46,006 bases of DNA from Promineifilum sp. (GTDB lineage: Bacteria; Chloroflexota; Anaerolineae; Promineifilales; Promineifilaceae). Made by a program: the position numbers and the translations under genes. Under the pieces are notes generated by a model. It was not told where the DNA came from. It made no database searches and saw only the letters and a list, made by a program, of their open reading frames with translations. Shown piece by piece: positions 23,401 through 31,922 of this stretch (position 1 is the first letter of the stretch; every line of letters begins with the position of its first letter). The stretch lies in the NCBI GenBank assembly GCA_019454405.1, contig JACFOH010000005.1, positions 42,686-88,691 of the forward strand. Reading direction: 5' to 3'.

Positions 23401-24407
23401 CGCAGAGCGTTATCGAGGTAGTAGGTTAGCTGGAAGAACTGCGGATCATAGAGACTGTCGCCCGCATCGGGATTGATCTCCTCGATACGACGCTCGATCT
23501 CGGCGATGCCCATATCGGTCAGGCTGATGGTGCGGCTCTTCTCATCAATATCGTAGTGCCCGTTCGGCTCCTCTTCCTCTTCGGCCGTATTCGGTCGCAG
23601 CCGGCGCACGTACTCGGCAAAACGCAAATATTCCTTGCCCGATTGGGCTGCCGGGCCGGAGATGATCAGCGGCGTTCGCGCTTCATCGATGAGGACGTTG
23701 TCAACCTCGTCGATGATGGCGTAATAGAGCTTGCGCTGAACCAGTTGATCGCGCTGGATGGCCATATTATCGCGCAGATAATCGAAGCCGAACTCGCTGC
23801 TGATACCGTAGGTGATGTCGGCCTCATAGGCCTGCAGCCGCGTGCACGGCCGCCAATGGACCAGTCGCTCATCTTCCAGTTCGGCGCCGGGATGGACATA
23901 CTCCGGGTCGAAAAGCGCCGAGAATTGCTGCGGGCCGATGACGCCAACGGACAGGCCCAACATATGGAAGATCTTGCCCATCCAGCCACCGTCACGACGG
24001 GCCAGATATTCGTTGACCGTGACCAGGTGCGCGCCTTCGCCGGCGAGCGCGTTGAGGTAAAGCGGCAAGGTGGCGACAAGCGTCTTGCCCTCGCCGGTGC
24101 GCATCTCGACCACTTCACCCTGATGTAGCAAGACGCCTCCCATGAGCTGTACGTCATAGTGGCGCAGGCCGATGGCTCGGCGCGAGGCCTCGCGTACGAG
24201 CGCGAAAGCCTCGGGAAGAACAGCGTCGAGGCTTTCACCGGCGGCGACCCGCTCTTTCAGTACGGTGGTGCGCTCGCGAAAGGCCTCATCGGGCAACTGT
24301 TTCAGTTCCGGCTCGAACGCGGCGATAGCCGCTACGGTCGGCCGCAAATTATTGATAATCTTTTTGTTCGGATCACCAACGATGCTGGATACAATTTTCT
24401 TAAACAT
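20463..24407 (-). CDS. secA: Protein translocase ATPase SecA, enlarged
   Basis: SecA drives proteins through the SecYEG channel by ATP hydrolysis. Walker A is EMRTGEGKT (101-109), Walker B is [15 protein letters not shown] (231-245), the second nucleotide domain has [15 protein letters not shown] (559-573) and [20 protein letters not shown] (790-809). The C-terminus has a SEC-C zinc motif [21 protein letters not shown]. At 1314 residues it is far longer than the usual 800-950. About 205 residues separate [10 protein letters not shown] from [11 protein letters not shown] where E. coli has about 40. The segment between YDDVMNLQR and [13 protein letters not shown] is also about 150 residues longer. 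The ATG has TATAAT ten bases upstream and no Shine-Dalgarno. Confidence 0.97.
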   Translation of the reverse strand: MFKKIVSSIVGDPNKKIINNLRPTVAAIAAFEPELKQLPDEAFRERTTVLKERVAAGESLDAVLPEAFALVREASRRAIGLRHYDVQLMGGVLLHQGEVVEMRTGEGKTLVATLPLYLNALAGEGAHLVTVNEYLARRDGGWMGKIFHMLGLSVGVIGPQQFSALFDPEYVHPGAELEDERLVHWRPCTRLQAYEADITYGISSEFGFDYLRDNMAIQRDQLVQRKLYYAIIDEVDNVLIDEARTPLIISGPAAQSGKEYLRFAEYVRRLRPNTAEEEEEPNGHYDIDEKSRTISLTDMGIAEIERRIEEINPDAGDSLYDPQFFQLTYYLDNALRAQYLFKRDVDYVVQGDEVIIVDDFTGRLMPGRRYSEGLHEAIEAKEGVNVKRETVTVATITLQNYFRIYDKLAGMTGTALTDAEEFDKIYELGVTPLPTNVEYIIDTGAMGLETKREKVDGAESIFYVDPQTGKPAYYKRVDFPDQVYGTIEAKDKAILNEIKTVHSTGRPILVGTTSVEHSETIHRYLEREKIPHTVLNAKIHQSEALIVAQAGRKRAVTISTNMAGRGTDILLGGNAEGLAAESMEEEMFTRPMLAQLAARLISEGEPAARDYARQHSKLTEDLVDALLETRERFAAAMTEIDQMQVVGYLARVLQEPYGIDYNDLLEVLRQVRAGQLAEARVYVEGLDKDVALVDDIMRRWNELVRYQNIQEDEKLVSQFLADQVFEHHYNARAALIRAVLGDRMDEAQQLATTIPGLNAAHIARIQELRGQAQRDKEEIWQLGGLHVVGSERHESRRIDNQLRGRAARQGDPGSSRFFLSLEDDLMRRFGGERLKGFMSRTNIPEDMPIESGVLDRLIESSQERIEGYNFDMRKNVVEYDDVMNLQRQAIYNERREILMGEDFDMDKKVDAAFDQIIEELIEHYVEHYPAYIRSEVERIVQDFATDATNTVNVPAVVRRLGGLLPLMAELDRDHLESLSPDRLVDRLASLAHEQERQGTNLLQLLQAMGRFLPLMPPVPNLAALVSQKSGQIQTRERLRGDYVLMVQVFFNEFLADHIEEADHENVLAEVEAEINRAFSLFNLDGLSIKNAVERQARFRERVDVVIRDLLLDALSSLEPEQMVEALEGYIDKQQAKWREFIGEEEYRNYERLLLLQAIDREWRDYLTAMDDLRREIGLQAFGQRDPKIEYKKRSYEMFSDMRANIDREVAERFFRDIYNHQAFIQQQQQQVAYKTTSQDSGYQVVKREKGKGTEVRKDTPDVGRNDPCPCGSGKKYKNCHGRPGGMAAAVAGNGQAAQPARAGKKPQPKKRARR

Positions 24408-24417
24408 GGCGTCTACT

Positions 24418-24423
24418 ATTATA
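24418..24423 (-). promoter_or_regulatory. -10 box of secA
   Basis: TATAAT on the minus strand ten bases before the ATG. The leader would be only about four bases. It shows secA can be transcribed independently of prs, which ends 94 bases upstream. Confidence 0.5.
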
Positions 24424-24501
24424 GGAAATCCCCAGCGAATTACAGGATTCCCTAGTTAATCATTAAGTTGTCAGGGGGATGCCGGCGCCGAACCTGCCTC
24501 G

Positions 24502-25443
24502 TTATTCGTTGAACAGCTCGCCGACGCTGCGTCCCTCATGAGAGCGGATGATCACTTCGCCCAGCAATTCAGCCACACTCAGGATGGTCATATTCGGCAG
24601 CCGGTTTTCCGGAGGAATGGTCAGCGTGTCGGTTGTGATGATCTCGCTGAGATTCAGCCCACTCAATCGTTCGATGGCCGGCGGCGAGAGCACTGCGTGG
24701 GTGAAGGCCAGATAGACGTTCTTCGCGCCGTGGGCCCGCACAATCTCGACGGCCTGGGCCACCGACCCGGCAGTATCGACCAGGTCGTCGACAATGAGCA
24801 CATCCCGACCGTCCACGCTACCAATCAGCGTTAGCGCCTCGCGCCCCGCCTCGTTGCCGATACGTCGTTTCTCGACGAAGGCCAGCGGAAAGCCCAGCGA
24901 CTCGGCATAATTGCGGCCGCCTTTGGCATAACCCAGATCGGTCGTCACAACGGTTGCATTGAGCTGTTTCTGTCTGATGTAATCGCAGATGATCCGGTGG
25001 GCCGTCAACGCATCGCCGGGGATTTTGTAAAAGCCCTGGATCTGGCCGGCGTGCAGATCGACGGTGATCCAGCGGTCGGCCCCGGCCGCCTCGATCATGT
25101 CAGCCAACAGGCGGGACGTGATGGGCACGCGCGGCTGGTCCTTTTTATCGCTCTGGGAATAAGCCATGTAGGGAATAACCACGGTGATCCGTCCGGCCGA
25201 GTCACGCTTGAAGCAATCGATGGCGATCAGCATCTCCATGATATTATCGTTCACCGGCCGATCGTGGGTCTGGATGAGATACACATCCTGGCCGCGCACG
25301 CTGCTATTCAGACGAATAAAGATGTTTTCGTTGGGAAAAGTGGTGATATCCCACCGATTGAGGCGTATACCGATGTAATCGGACACTCGACGGGCCAGTT
25401 CAGGGCAAGCCGAACCGGCATATAATTTGATATTGCCGTACAT
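24502..25443 (-). CDS. prs: Ribose-phosphate pyrophosphokinase (PRPP synthetase)
   Basis: This 313-residue protein makes 5-phosphoribosyl-1-pyrophosphate from ribose 5-phosphate and ATP for nucleotide, His, Trp and NAD synthesis. Diagnostic parts are MYGNIKLYAGSACPELARRV at the start, FPNENIFIRLNSSVRGQDVY, the Mg/ATP segment DRWITVDLHAGQIQGFY, and the PRPP loop VLIVDDLVDTAGSVAQA. The frame extends 34 codons further up but only the ATG at 25443 fits the family; GGAG lies five bases before it. It follows meaB by 22 bases on the same strand, so the two are probably cotranscribed. secA comes next but has its own promoter. Confidence 0.97.
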   Translation of the reverse strand: MYGNIKLYAGSACPELARRVSDYIGIRLNRWDITTFPNENIFIRLNSSVRGQDVYLIQTHDRPVNDNIMEMLIAIDCFKRDSAGRITVVIPYMAYSQSDKKDQPRVPITSRLLADMIEAAGADRWITVDLHAGQIQGFYKIPGDALTAHRIICDYIRQKQLNATVVTTDLGYAKGGRNYAESLGFPLAFVEKRRIGNEAGREALTLIGSVDGRDVLIVDDLVDTAGSVAQAVEIVRAHGAKNVYLAFTHAVLSPPAIERLSGLNLSEIITTDTLTIPPENRLPNMTILSVAELLGEVIIRSHEGRSVGELFNE

Positions 25444-25465
25444 GAATGCTCCAGACTCGAATCGA

Positions 25466-26512
25466 CTAAGCGGACCCAGGATCGGCATCCGCGATTGAAA
25501 ATAACCGGTCGGCGGCCGTGTAGGGGTCCAGCCGTCGCTCGACAACAGCGGTGATCAGCGCCGCGAATTCTCCCACCGGGACGCGGGCCTTCAATTCATC
25601 AATATATCGGTCGCGCAACACATGCTCGATCTCTCTCCGGCTACGCGTTCGCTCGCGCAATGCCCAGCCGCCATTGGCCTTGAGCCAATCGCGATGCCGG
25701 TCGATGGCGGCGGCCAATTCCTCAACGCCGGCGCCGGTCGTGGCCGTCGTCTGCAGGACGGGGACGCTCCAGCCATCGTCATCCGGAGCCGAGGCTTCAG
25801 ACGCGCGCTCTGGCGCCCGATGACCTCGGTCACGATGCGTCGGATCGACGGGCGGCGGCATGGACGGGCGCAGCATCATCTCCAGAATCCTGACCGCACG
25901 GTGCGCCCCCGGCTGGTCGGACTTGTTCACGACCAGGATATCGGCGATCTCCAGGATGCCGGCCTTGATGGACTGAACATCGTCACCCATTCCCGGGGCC
26001 TCGAGGACGACGACGGTATGGGCGGCCGCGGCGATATCGACTTCCGCCTGCCCCGCGCCGACTGTCTCGACCAGGATCACCTCATAGCCGGCGGCGTCGA
26101 GCACCTTGACGACGGACGCCGTGGTGCGCGCCAGGCCGCCCAGATTGCCGCGAGACGCCATCGACCGCACGAAGATGCCGCTGTCACCGGCGAGATCGCG
26201 CATCCGCACCCGATCGCCCAGCAACGCGCCGCCAGTGAAGGGGCTGCTGGGATCAACGGCCACGATACCCACACGACGGCCGCGCCGCCGGAAAGCCTTG
26301 GCCAGCTCGTTCACCAGGCTGCTTTTGCCCGCGCCGGGCGAGCCGGTGATGCCGACGATATGGGCCTGACCGGTTCGGGGATAAAGCTCGCGGATGATAG
26401 CTTGCGCGGCCGCGGCATCGCTCTCCACCCGGGTGATGAGCCGCGCGACAGCACGCACGTTCCCTTCGCGCGCGGCGGCGATCCAATCAGCGTTAATCTT
26501 TTCCGAAAGCAC
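25466..26512 (-). CDS. meaB: MeaB/ArgK-type G3E GTPase, methylmalonyl-CoA mutase chaperone
   Basis: This 348-residue GTPase protects and reloads adenosylcobalamin in methylmalonyl-CoA mutase. Motifs are IVGITGSPGAGKSSLVNELA (Walker A), VAVDPSSPFTGGALLGDRVR, SMASRGNLGGLARTT, ILVETVGAGQAEVDIA (G3 with the conserved Glu) and LVVNKSDQPGAHRAV (NKxD). There is a charged insert of about 30 residues after MMLRPSM, rich in Pro, Asp and Arg. No mutase gene is in the window. The start is GTG at 26510-26512 with TATAAT eight bases upstream, so the transcript is probably leaderless. Its presence with aceA, aceB and fadD nearby fits propionyl- and acetyl-CoA use. Confidence 0.93.
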   Translation of the reverse strand: MLSEKINADWIAAAREGNVRAVARLITRVESDAAAAQAIIRELYPRTGQAHIVGITGSPGAGKSSLVNELAKAFRRRGRRVGIVAVDPSSPFTGGALLGDRVRMRDLAGDSGIFVRSMASRGNLGGLARTTASVVKVLDAAGYEVILVETVGAGQAEVDIAAAAHTVVVLEAPGMGDDVQSIKAGILEIADILVVNKSDQPGAHRAVRILEMMLRPSMPPPVDPTHRDRGHRAPERASEASAPDDDGWSVPVLQTTATTGAGVEELAAAIDRHRDWLKANGGWALRERTRSRREIEHVLRDRYIDELKARVPVGEFAALITAVVERRLDPYTAADRLFSIADADPGSA

Positions 26513-26520
26513 TGCGGGCT

Positions 26521-26526
26521 ATTATA
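26521..26526 (-). promoter_or_regulatory. -10 box of meaB-prs, leaderless type
   Basis: TATAAT on the minus strand, eight bases before the GTG start at 26512. The RNA start would fall one or two bases before the codon. Confidence 0.5.
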
Positions 26527-26594
26527 GCGATGGGCCTCCCCTTTTACGAACGGGGGGCGCCTGTGAAAAATGAGATCAAAATGAGTCAACTTCC

Positions 26595-26624
26595 TTGCCC
26601 ACGCGGCAACAGCGCCTTTATACT
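26595..26624 (+). promoter_or_regulatory. Promoter of the SH3b gene
   Basis: TTGCCC (26595-26600) and TATACT (26619-26624) are 18 bases apart. The leader would be about 53 bases; no Shine-Dalgarno sequence is clear before the ATG at 26685. Confidence 0.45.
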
Positions 26625-26684
26625 GAATGATAGAGGGTTTGGCAGTATCTAGGCCCTCGCTTCGATATCGAGCCACGTACTGCC

Positions 26685-28016
26685 ATGAATATGACATCGT
26701 TTCCTCGCCTTCTCGTTCGATCGCATCGCGCGCAATCGTTCCACATCGCCTTGCTATGGTTGCTCATCGGCCTGATGGTGCCCTCCGCCTATGGCGCGCG
26801 AAACATCCAACCCCAGCCCGGCCCTGTGCCCTTGTCCTCCGCAGGAAAAATTTTTGGGCAGGCGCGAGTCGAGGTCAGCTCCCTCAATGTGCGCACCGGG
26901 CCGCATATCAGTTATACGGCCGTCGCCTATCTGATGGAAGGCGAGCGAGTCACCCTGACCGGCCGCAACCGGCCGGGGACATGGGTGCAGATTCGGCTAT
27001 ACAATGGCTACCGAGGCTGGATCAATGCCGCCTACCTGCGAACCAACATCCCGATCGACGCCTTGCCCGTCGTCGACGTCTCCTTGCTGGGCATCACAGG
27101 CTTCGTCACCAACGATCCCGTGCCGGTTTACACCGGGCCGGGCCTGGTTTTCCCGCTCGCCGGCCGCGCACTGCCGGGCGAAGTGCTGACGTTTAGCGGT
27201 CGCGACGCCTCGGCACGGTGGCTGTACGTCCGGCTACCCGACGGACAAACCGGGTGGGCTGCCGCCGATAGCTCATTCCTGCCCTGGGGAGCGCTCGCCG
27301 ACCTGCCAATCCTATACCCGTTCCATGATACTTCAGCGGTCGATCTGTCGCCGTTTTTCCTGGCCTATTCCGGCCCGGGATTCCTTTATGCTCCGCTCGC
27401 GACCATCACGATAGGTCAATCGGTGGACATCACCGGACGGACTGCTGACAGTCGCTGGATCCAGGTACGCCTGCCGGATGGGCGGGAAGGTTGGCTCGCC
27501 GCGGAGATCCTCCATATCGAGGGCGCGACAGCCGATATTCCGATCGTCGACAGCGGCGTTGCCCCGCCTCAAGTCGCGAGCTGGATGCCCTCCGTCGCGA
27601 CGACGAACGCGGCCGGCGGCCGCCCCATGATCGGCAAGACAACCGCCACTCCCACAGAGAAGCCGGAGGAAACGACCGTCGCCGCGACGACGCCCCTAGC
27701 GACATCCCCGGCGCCGGCAACAGTCATCCCTACGGGAACCGCAACGCCCGAAGCGCCCGGCGCAGGGGAATCGACCGAGGAAGTCCCCGCAACGCCCCGG
27801 CCCCCCATACCCGTCATATACGTCTATGCCGCGCCGGACGAGACCTCCGCGCCGATCTTGCGCGTCGTCCCGGGGCAGCGCGTGGTTCTTATTGGGCGAA
27901 CGAGTGACGCGACCTGGCTCAAAATATGGCTTGAGGGTGATCTGGAAGGTTGGCTGCGCGCCGACACGCTGAAACTGGATGTCGATGTTCAGGTGTTGCC
28001 CGTGCTCGAGTTCTGA
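26685..28016 (+). CDS. Secreted protein with four bacterial SH3 (SH3b) domains
   Basis: This 443-residue protein has a signal sequence (FHIALLWLLIGLMVPSAYGA, about residues 20-39). Three SH3b domains follow in row: SLNVRTGPHISYTAV to YRGWINAAYL, VPVYTGPGLVFPLAG to TGWAAADSSF, and FFLAYSGPGFLYAPL to EGWLAAEILH. A Thr/Pro/Ala-rich linker of about 90 residues leads to a fourth, less typical domain ending DLEGWLRADTLKL. SH3b domains bind peptidoglycan or surface polymers; no catalytic domain is present, so it is probably a wall-binding or adaptor protein. A second ATG two codons on is equally possible. It points towards the gene-free 28.0-28.4 kb region. Confidence 0.85.
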   Translation: MNMTSFPRLLVRSHRAQSFHIALLWLLIGLMVPSAYGARNIQPQPGPVPLSSAGKIFGQARVEVSSLNVRTGPHISYTAVAYLMEGERVTLTGRNRPGTWVQIRLYNGYRGWINAAYLRTNIPIDALPVVDVSLLGITGFVTNDPVPVYTGPGLVFPLAGRALPGEVLTFSGRDASARWLYVRLPDGQTGWAAADSSFLPWGALADLPILYPFHDTSAVDLSPFFLAYSGPGFLYAPLATITIGQSVDITGRTADSRWIQVRLPDGREGWLAAEILHIEGATADIPIVDSGVAPPQVASWMPSVATTNAAGGRPMIGKTTATPTEKPEETTVAATTPLATSPAPATVIPTGTATPEAPGAGESTEEVPATPRPPIPVIYVYAAPDETSAPILRVVPGQRVVLIGRTSDATWLKIWLEGDLEGWLRADTLKLDVDVQVLPVLEF

Positions 28017-28436
28017 GGCGATGTTTCGCCTAGGCAGCTCCGAAAAATTATTATCCTCATTGGATCTCTTTCTTTAGTTCTTTTTTAGTAGTCCGTAGTA
28101 GGCCCTGGGGAAACGTGGATAACGCTTGGGCACCCCTATATGCGGGGGTATGCCGCTGTTTTCTCCCGCATATCGCCGCTATCTGGGGGTATGCGGGGCC
28201 AGCCGATGTGGAGAACTTGCGGAAGTTGCAAGAACAACCTTTTTCTCCACTGGCGTGATGCCCGCGCGCTTTTCCCCCGATTCCACGGCTGACCCCCATA
28301 TATAGGCTCTTTTGCCGGATAAACACCTAAATAGGGACTTGCGTGCCAAAACGTCAAGGCCGAACTTATGTCGAGATTTCCCCAAACCGGTAATGTTTTC
28401 CACAACAAACAGCCGGTTATCCACAGATATTTATGT
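28017..28436. other. Candidate replication origin or DnaA-binding locus
   Basis: This 420-base stretch has no gene. It holds a perfect DnaA box TTATCCACA (28417-28425) and TTTTCCACA (28396-28404) in the same direction, plus TTCTCCACA (28215-28207, minus strand), TTCTCCACT (28243-28251) and TTATCCACG (28122-28114, minus strand). An AT-rich run at about 28047-28090 could be the melting region. Between lie repeated GC-rich units. The neighbours are not dnaA or dnaN, so either the origin is away from dnaA or this is a DnaA-titrating site. The box cluster is seen; the origin role is inferred. Confidence 0.4.
28139..28198. repeat. Iteron-like repeats in the candidate origin
   Basis: GGGGGTATGC occurs at 28144-28153 and 28185-28194. 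TATGCGGG occurs at 28139 and 28190 and inverted as CCCGCATA at 28165-28172, so 28165-28172 and 28190-28197 form an inverted pair. A related CCCCCATA lies at about 28293. Confidence 0.6.
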
Positions 28437-29954
28437 TTAATTGTCCAGATCGATCGCCATCCGGAGCCGATTGAGAGCGGCTATTCTGGCGGCATGATCC
28501 TGTTCGGCGTTCAGAATGGTTGGGGGTGCGGCCCGCAAGGTGCATTGATCCGGGGGCAACGGACAGCGCTCGCAGGTCTCATGGATGAAAGTGTGGGGAA
28601 TCGCGGGGTCGTCCAGGAAGCGAATCAGCTTGCGCGCTTCGGCGTCGATCCGGAAGCCGACGATGACGCTGCTGGAGACGCCCGGCGACAGCACCATCCG
28701 GCGGCCGAAGCCCAGACACAGGAATTTCTCTTGTGTTTCCAGAAACTCGGAGAGCTGAACGCCCACCGGCAGCGGGCCGGTGGCATTGGACATGCCGGGC
28801 GCGGCCGCGTCGGGCAGCAGACGGATCGATAGCCAGCGCCGGCAATGGTGTTCGAACAGTCCCGTCCCGCTGGGGACGAGCAGTTGATTCATGTTGAGGT
28901 GACGCACGAGTTGATATTCGTCCGTGCCGTGCGTGTGGTGGAAGCGCAGGAAGTGGAGTTTTAGGCCGAAGAATTGCGGGATCAACTCGCTGAAACGGTA
29001 TAGCAGCATTTCCGGCGTGACATCGTAGGTCGTCAGCATGGCTGAGAACGGTTCGGGATCCCAGGCCGGCAGGGCAAAGAAATCCTCCAAATCACCCAGC
29101 AGGCGGCCGCGCGGCATGAGCACCGCACCCCCGAAGTAGGCGGCCCGGGCGTCATTGAGCAGCTGCTGGAAGGAGTGGACCTGTTCCGGCGAAGAGGTGA
29201 TCGAGCGTTCCTTGATGTCCAGATAGCGATAGCCGATCTCGCGGGCGAGGATGTAGCGCACCTGCCGGGCATAGAGCCGGTTGTTGATGAACAGGTGTGG
29301 CCTGGGGCCGGGCAAGCATAGCGAACGGTAGTGGCGCAACTCTTGGGTCGCGACGATGGCTTCGTCGTCGATGTGGTAGTTGTATTCCTGGCGCAGGATG
29401 TTTTGCAAAACCGAGAGAGGGATGATCGACAACTCCGCGAACCCGTATCGAGGGCCGAAGTCGCGGATGAACGATTCGGCCGCGTCTTCCAGATCGGGGA
29501 AGTAATTTTCATGGATCTCCTGATAGGAGCGCAGGGCGGCCCGCAGGAACTCTTCCTCCTTGAGGTCATAGTGCCGGGCGATCTCCACGACGGCGTGGAG
29601 CAAGGCGCTGGCGCGATCCGGCTCTCGTGTCAGCAGTCCCAGCGCGTCGGCCGGCTCCAGCCCAAACTCTTCAAACGGGAAGCGTCGGACGGTCGACGAG
29701 GCCAGCGTCGATTCGAGGTAGCGTAGCGAAGGCGCCAGCTTGATCGACACCAGGTCATCGTACTCTTTGCCCAGGGCGGCGGCCATCTTGACGATCTTGT
29801 CTGCGCGAGGGTACTTGCGCCCCTTTTCGATTTCGGTCAGGTAGGAGGGAGACAGCTCGCTTTGACGGGCCAGGTCGGATAGCGTCATGTTCGCTTCCAG
29901 CCGCGCCTGACGAACTTTCATGCCGAAGATGATGTTGATGAGATCGAGTCCCAT
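28437..29954 (-). CDS. RamB/ScfR-type XRE regulator with IrrE-like and DUF2083 regions
   Basis: This 505-residue protein has an N-terminal XRE helix-turn-helix (about 12-68): MTLSDLARQSELSPSYLTEI and GRKYPRADKIVKMAAAL. A middle region (about 180-300) has the IrrE/ImmA-like fold, with LFINNRLYARQVRYILAREI where HExxH would be; the metal motif is lost (LAREIGYR). The C-terminal part, with four or more Cys near the end (HETCERCPLPPDQC), fits the short-chain acyl regulator domain DUF2083. Relatives such as RamB control glyoxylate-shunt and methylcitrate genes by sensing acyl-CoA. It is divergent from aceB-aceA, which strongly supports that role. Its own start region faces palindromes at 30022-30097. 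Confidence 0.85.
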   Translation of the reverse strand: MGLDLINIIFGMKVRQARLEANMTLSDLARQSELSPSYLTEIEKGRKYPRADKIVKMAAALGKEYDDLVSIKLAPSLRYLESTLASSTVRRFPFEEFGLEPADALGLLTREPDRASALLHAVVEIARHYDLKEEEFLRAALRSYQEIHENYFPDLEDAAESFIRDFGPRYGFAELSIIPLSVLQNILRQEYNYHIDDEAIVATQELRHYRSLCLPGPRPHLFINNRLYARQVRYILAREIGYRYLDIKERSITSSPEQVHSFQQLLNDARAAYFGGAVLMPRGRLLGDLEDFFALPAWDPEPFSAMLTTYDVTPEMLLYRFSELIPQFFGLKLHFLRFHHTHGTDEYQLVRHLNMNQLLVPSGTGLFEHHCRRWLSIRLLPDAAAPGMSNATGPLPVGVQLSEFLETQEKFLCLGFGRRMVLSPGVSSSVIVGFRIDAEARKLIRFLDDPAIPHTFIHETCERCPLPPDQCTLRAAPPTILNAEQDHAARIAALNRLRMAIDLDN

Positions 29955-30021
29955 AGAATTTCCCGGTTCGACGATAGCTGCGGCTCGATTTCAAGCAAGG
30001 TCTTTACAATTCATGACACAA

Positions 30022-30046
30022 TGCGTTATAATAACGCAACGCGTTA
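30022..30046. promoter_or_regulatory. Palindrome group at the regulator promoter
   Basis: TGCGTTA-TAA-TAACGCA (30022-30038) has perfect seven-base arms and covers a TATAAT; TTTACA 18 bases before it (30003-30008) could be its -35. AACGCGTT (30038-30045) adds another GCGTTA copy. It may be an autoregulatory site; the exact promoter direction is uncertain. Confidence 0.45.
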
Positions 30047-30079
30047 GAAAGAGTGGGCAGAGCCGCAATCACATTGATT

Positions 30080-30097
30080 TTAGCGAATTTTCGCTAA
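30080..30097. promoter_or_regulatory. Operator 1 upstream of aceB
   Basis: TTAGCGAA-TT-TTCGCTAA has perfect eight-base arms and lies 25 bases before the aceB -35 box. It shares AGCGAAT/TTCGCT with operator 2. Confidence 0.6.
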
Positions 30098-30122
30098 TAG
30101 CCAACACTCGATGATGAAGACA

Positions 30123-30152
30123 TTGACAAAATTTGGCGAGATCGTCTATACT
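30123..30152 (+). promoter_or_regulatory. aceB-aceA promoter
   Basis: TTGACA (30123-30128) and TATACT (30147-30152) are 18 bases apart. RNA would start near 30159, just before operator 2. The hexamers are close to the housekeeping sigma consensus, so regulation is probably by repression. Confidence 0.75.
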
Positions 30153-30165
30153 TGCCGGCGTAGTT

Positions 30166-30179
30166 AGCGAATATTCGCT
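30166..30179. promoter_or_regulatory. Operator 2 downstream of the aceB promoter
   Basis: AGCGAATATTCGCT is a perfect 14-base palindrome just after the expected RNA start. With operator 1 it brackets the promoter; the centres are 84 bases apart, about eight helical turns. Confidence 0.6.
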
Positions 30180-30235
30180 GGCAGTGAATATCGATGACGC
30201 CTAATAGGTATCGCTCGACGAGCGGGAGGATGCAG

Positions 30236-31822
30236 ATGGCGCAAGAAGGGATTGAGATTCGAGGGGAAGTGACGCCGGCGTTTGCCGAGATTCTTTCGCC
30301 CGAGGCGATCGATTTCGTCGCCGCGTTACAGCGAGCTTTCAACGATCGACGCCTGGCGTTGTTGCGTCGTCGCACCGAGCGCCAGGAGGAGATCAACGCC
30401 GGGGCTATGCCGGATTTTCTACCCGAGACGGCCGACATCCGCACCGCCGAATGGACCGTGGCTCCTATCCCCGCGGATCTACGGGATCGCCGGGTTGAGA
30501 TCACGGGGCCGGTCGACCGCAAGATGGTTATCAATGCGTTGAACTCCGGCGCCAGCGTCTACATGGCCGATTTCGAGGACGCCCACTCCCCGACCTGGGC
30601 CGCGACGATCGAGGGCCAGATTAATCTGCGCGACGCCATCCTTCGTACGATCACCTTCACCAGCCCCGAAGGCAAGAACTACAAGCTGAACGAAAAGACG
30701 GCCGTCTTGCTGGCCCGACCGCGCGGCTGGCATCTGGACGAGAAGCATGTCCTGGTCGACGGCCATCCGATGTCGGCCTCTTTGTTCGATTTCGGCCTTT
30801 ACTTCTTCCATAACGCCCGTAATTTACTGGCTCGCGATACAGGGCCGTACTTCTATCTGCCGAAGCTGGAGAGCCACCAGGAGGCGCGACTGTGGAACGA
30901 CGTTTTCGTCATGGCTCAGGAGCGGATCGGCCTGCCCAACGGCACCATTCGAGCCACGGTGCTGATCGAGAATATCCTGGCCACCTTCGAGATGGACGAG
31001 ATCCTCTGGGAGTTGCGCGACCACTCGGCCGGCCTCAATTGCGGCCGTTGGGACTACATCTTCAGCGCTATCCGCAAATTCCAAAAGCATCCATCTTTCT
31101 TCCTGCCGGACCGGGCGCAAGTGACCATGACCACCCCGTTTATGCGCGCCTACTCGCAACTAGTCATCAAGACGTGTCACCGGCGGAATATCCATGCCAT
31201 GGGTGGAATGGCCGCCCAGATACCGATCAAGAACGATCCGCAGGCCAACGAAGAGGCCCTGGCCAAGGTCCGCGCCGACAAGGAACGCGAGGCCAAGGAC
31301 GGCCACGATGGTACCTGGGTCGCGCATCCCGGTCTGGTGGGCATCGCCCGCGAGATATTCGACAAGTATATGCCGACGCCTAACCAGATTTTCCGCAAGC
31401 GGGAGGACGTCAAGGTGACTGCGGCCGATCTGCTGGCCATTCCCACAGGCACCATCACCGCCGCCGGCTTGCGCACCAATGTCGATGTGGGCATTCGCTA
31501 TATGGCTGCCTGGTTGAGCGGCAACGGCTGCGTGCCCATCTATAACCTCATGGAAGACGCGGCCACGGCCGAGATCTCGCGCTCGCAAATCTGGCAATGG
31601 CTGCATAACCCTAATGTCAAGCTCGACGATGGCCGAGCCGTCACCGTCGGTCTCTTCCGCAAGATGACATCCGATGTGCTGGTCGAATTAAAGGAGCAGG
31701 TCGGCGAGACCGAATTCGCCGCCGGCAACTATGAGTTAGCCGCCCGATTGTTCGATGAGATCAGCGTTGCCGATCAGTTCACCGACTTTCTGACACTGAA
31801 GGCGTACGACTATTTGAATTAA
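30236..31822 (+). CDS. aceB: Malate synthase
   Basis: This 528-residue protein has the length and sequence of malate synthase A. It condenses glyoxylate and acetyl-CoA to malate in the glyoxylate shunt. Family blocks are [73 protein letters not shown] (with the metal-binding Glu), [17 protein letters not shown] and [18 protein letters not shown]. The start is set by GGGAGGA seven to eight bases before the ATG at 30236; the ATG at 30230 is too near to the site and the one at 30194 is unsupported. aceA follows after 100 bases and is probably cotranscribed. Confidence 0.97.
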   Translation: MAQEGIEIRGEVTPAFAEILSPEAIDFVAALQRAFNDRRLALLRRRTERQEEINAGAMPDFLPETADIRTAEWTVAPIPADLRDRRVEITGPVDRKMVINALNSGASVYMADFEDAHSPTWAATIEGQINLRDAILRTITFTSPEGKNYKLNEKTAVLLARPRGWHLDEKHVLVDGHPMSASLFDFGLYFFHNARNLLARDTGPYFYLPKLESHQEARLWNDVFVMAQERIGLPNGTIRATVLIENILATFEMDEILWELRDHSAGLNCGRWDYIFSAIRKFQKHPSFFLPDRAQVTMTTPFMRAYSQLVIKTCHRRNIHAMGGMAAQIPIKNDPQANEEALAKVRADKEREAKDGHDGTWVAHPGLVGIAREIFDKYMPTPNQIFRKREDVKVTAADLLAIPTGTITAAGLRTNVDVGIRYMAAWLSGNGCVPIYNLMEDAATAEISRSQIWQWLHNPNVKLDDGRAVTVGLFRKMTSDVLVELKEQVGETEFAAGNYELAARLFDEISVADQFTDFLTLKAYDYLN

Positions 31823-31922
31823 GCCCGCGATGATGGGCATAACGGGGGGACGGCTATCCGGCCGCATCCCATGAATCGTATAGGGTATGAAATCAAATAA
31901 CGATAAAGATGTGGAGGCGAGG

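Noticed and set aside
25622..26527. 301-codon open frame on the plus strand
   Set aside because: Antisense to meaB, whose GTPase motifs are intact.
28139..28300. Possible CRISPR array from the GGGGGTATGC repeats
   Set aside because: Repeats are about 10 bp, irregularly spaced and in both directions, and no cas gene is near.
28437..29954. Metalloprotease activity in the RamB-like regulator
   Set aside because: The HExxH motif of IrrE/ImmA-type proteases is replaced (AREIGYR), so only the fold is likely kept.
31887..31922. Upstream start for isocitrate lyase
   Set aside because: GGAGG fits the ATG at 31923 and the extra 12 residues are not typical of the family.
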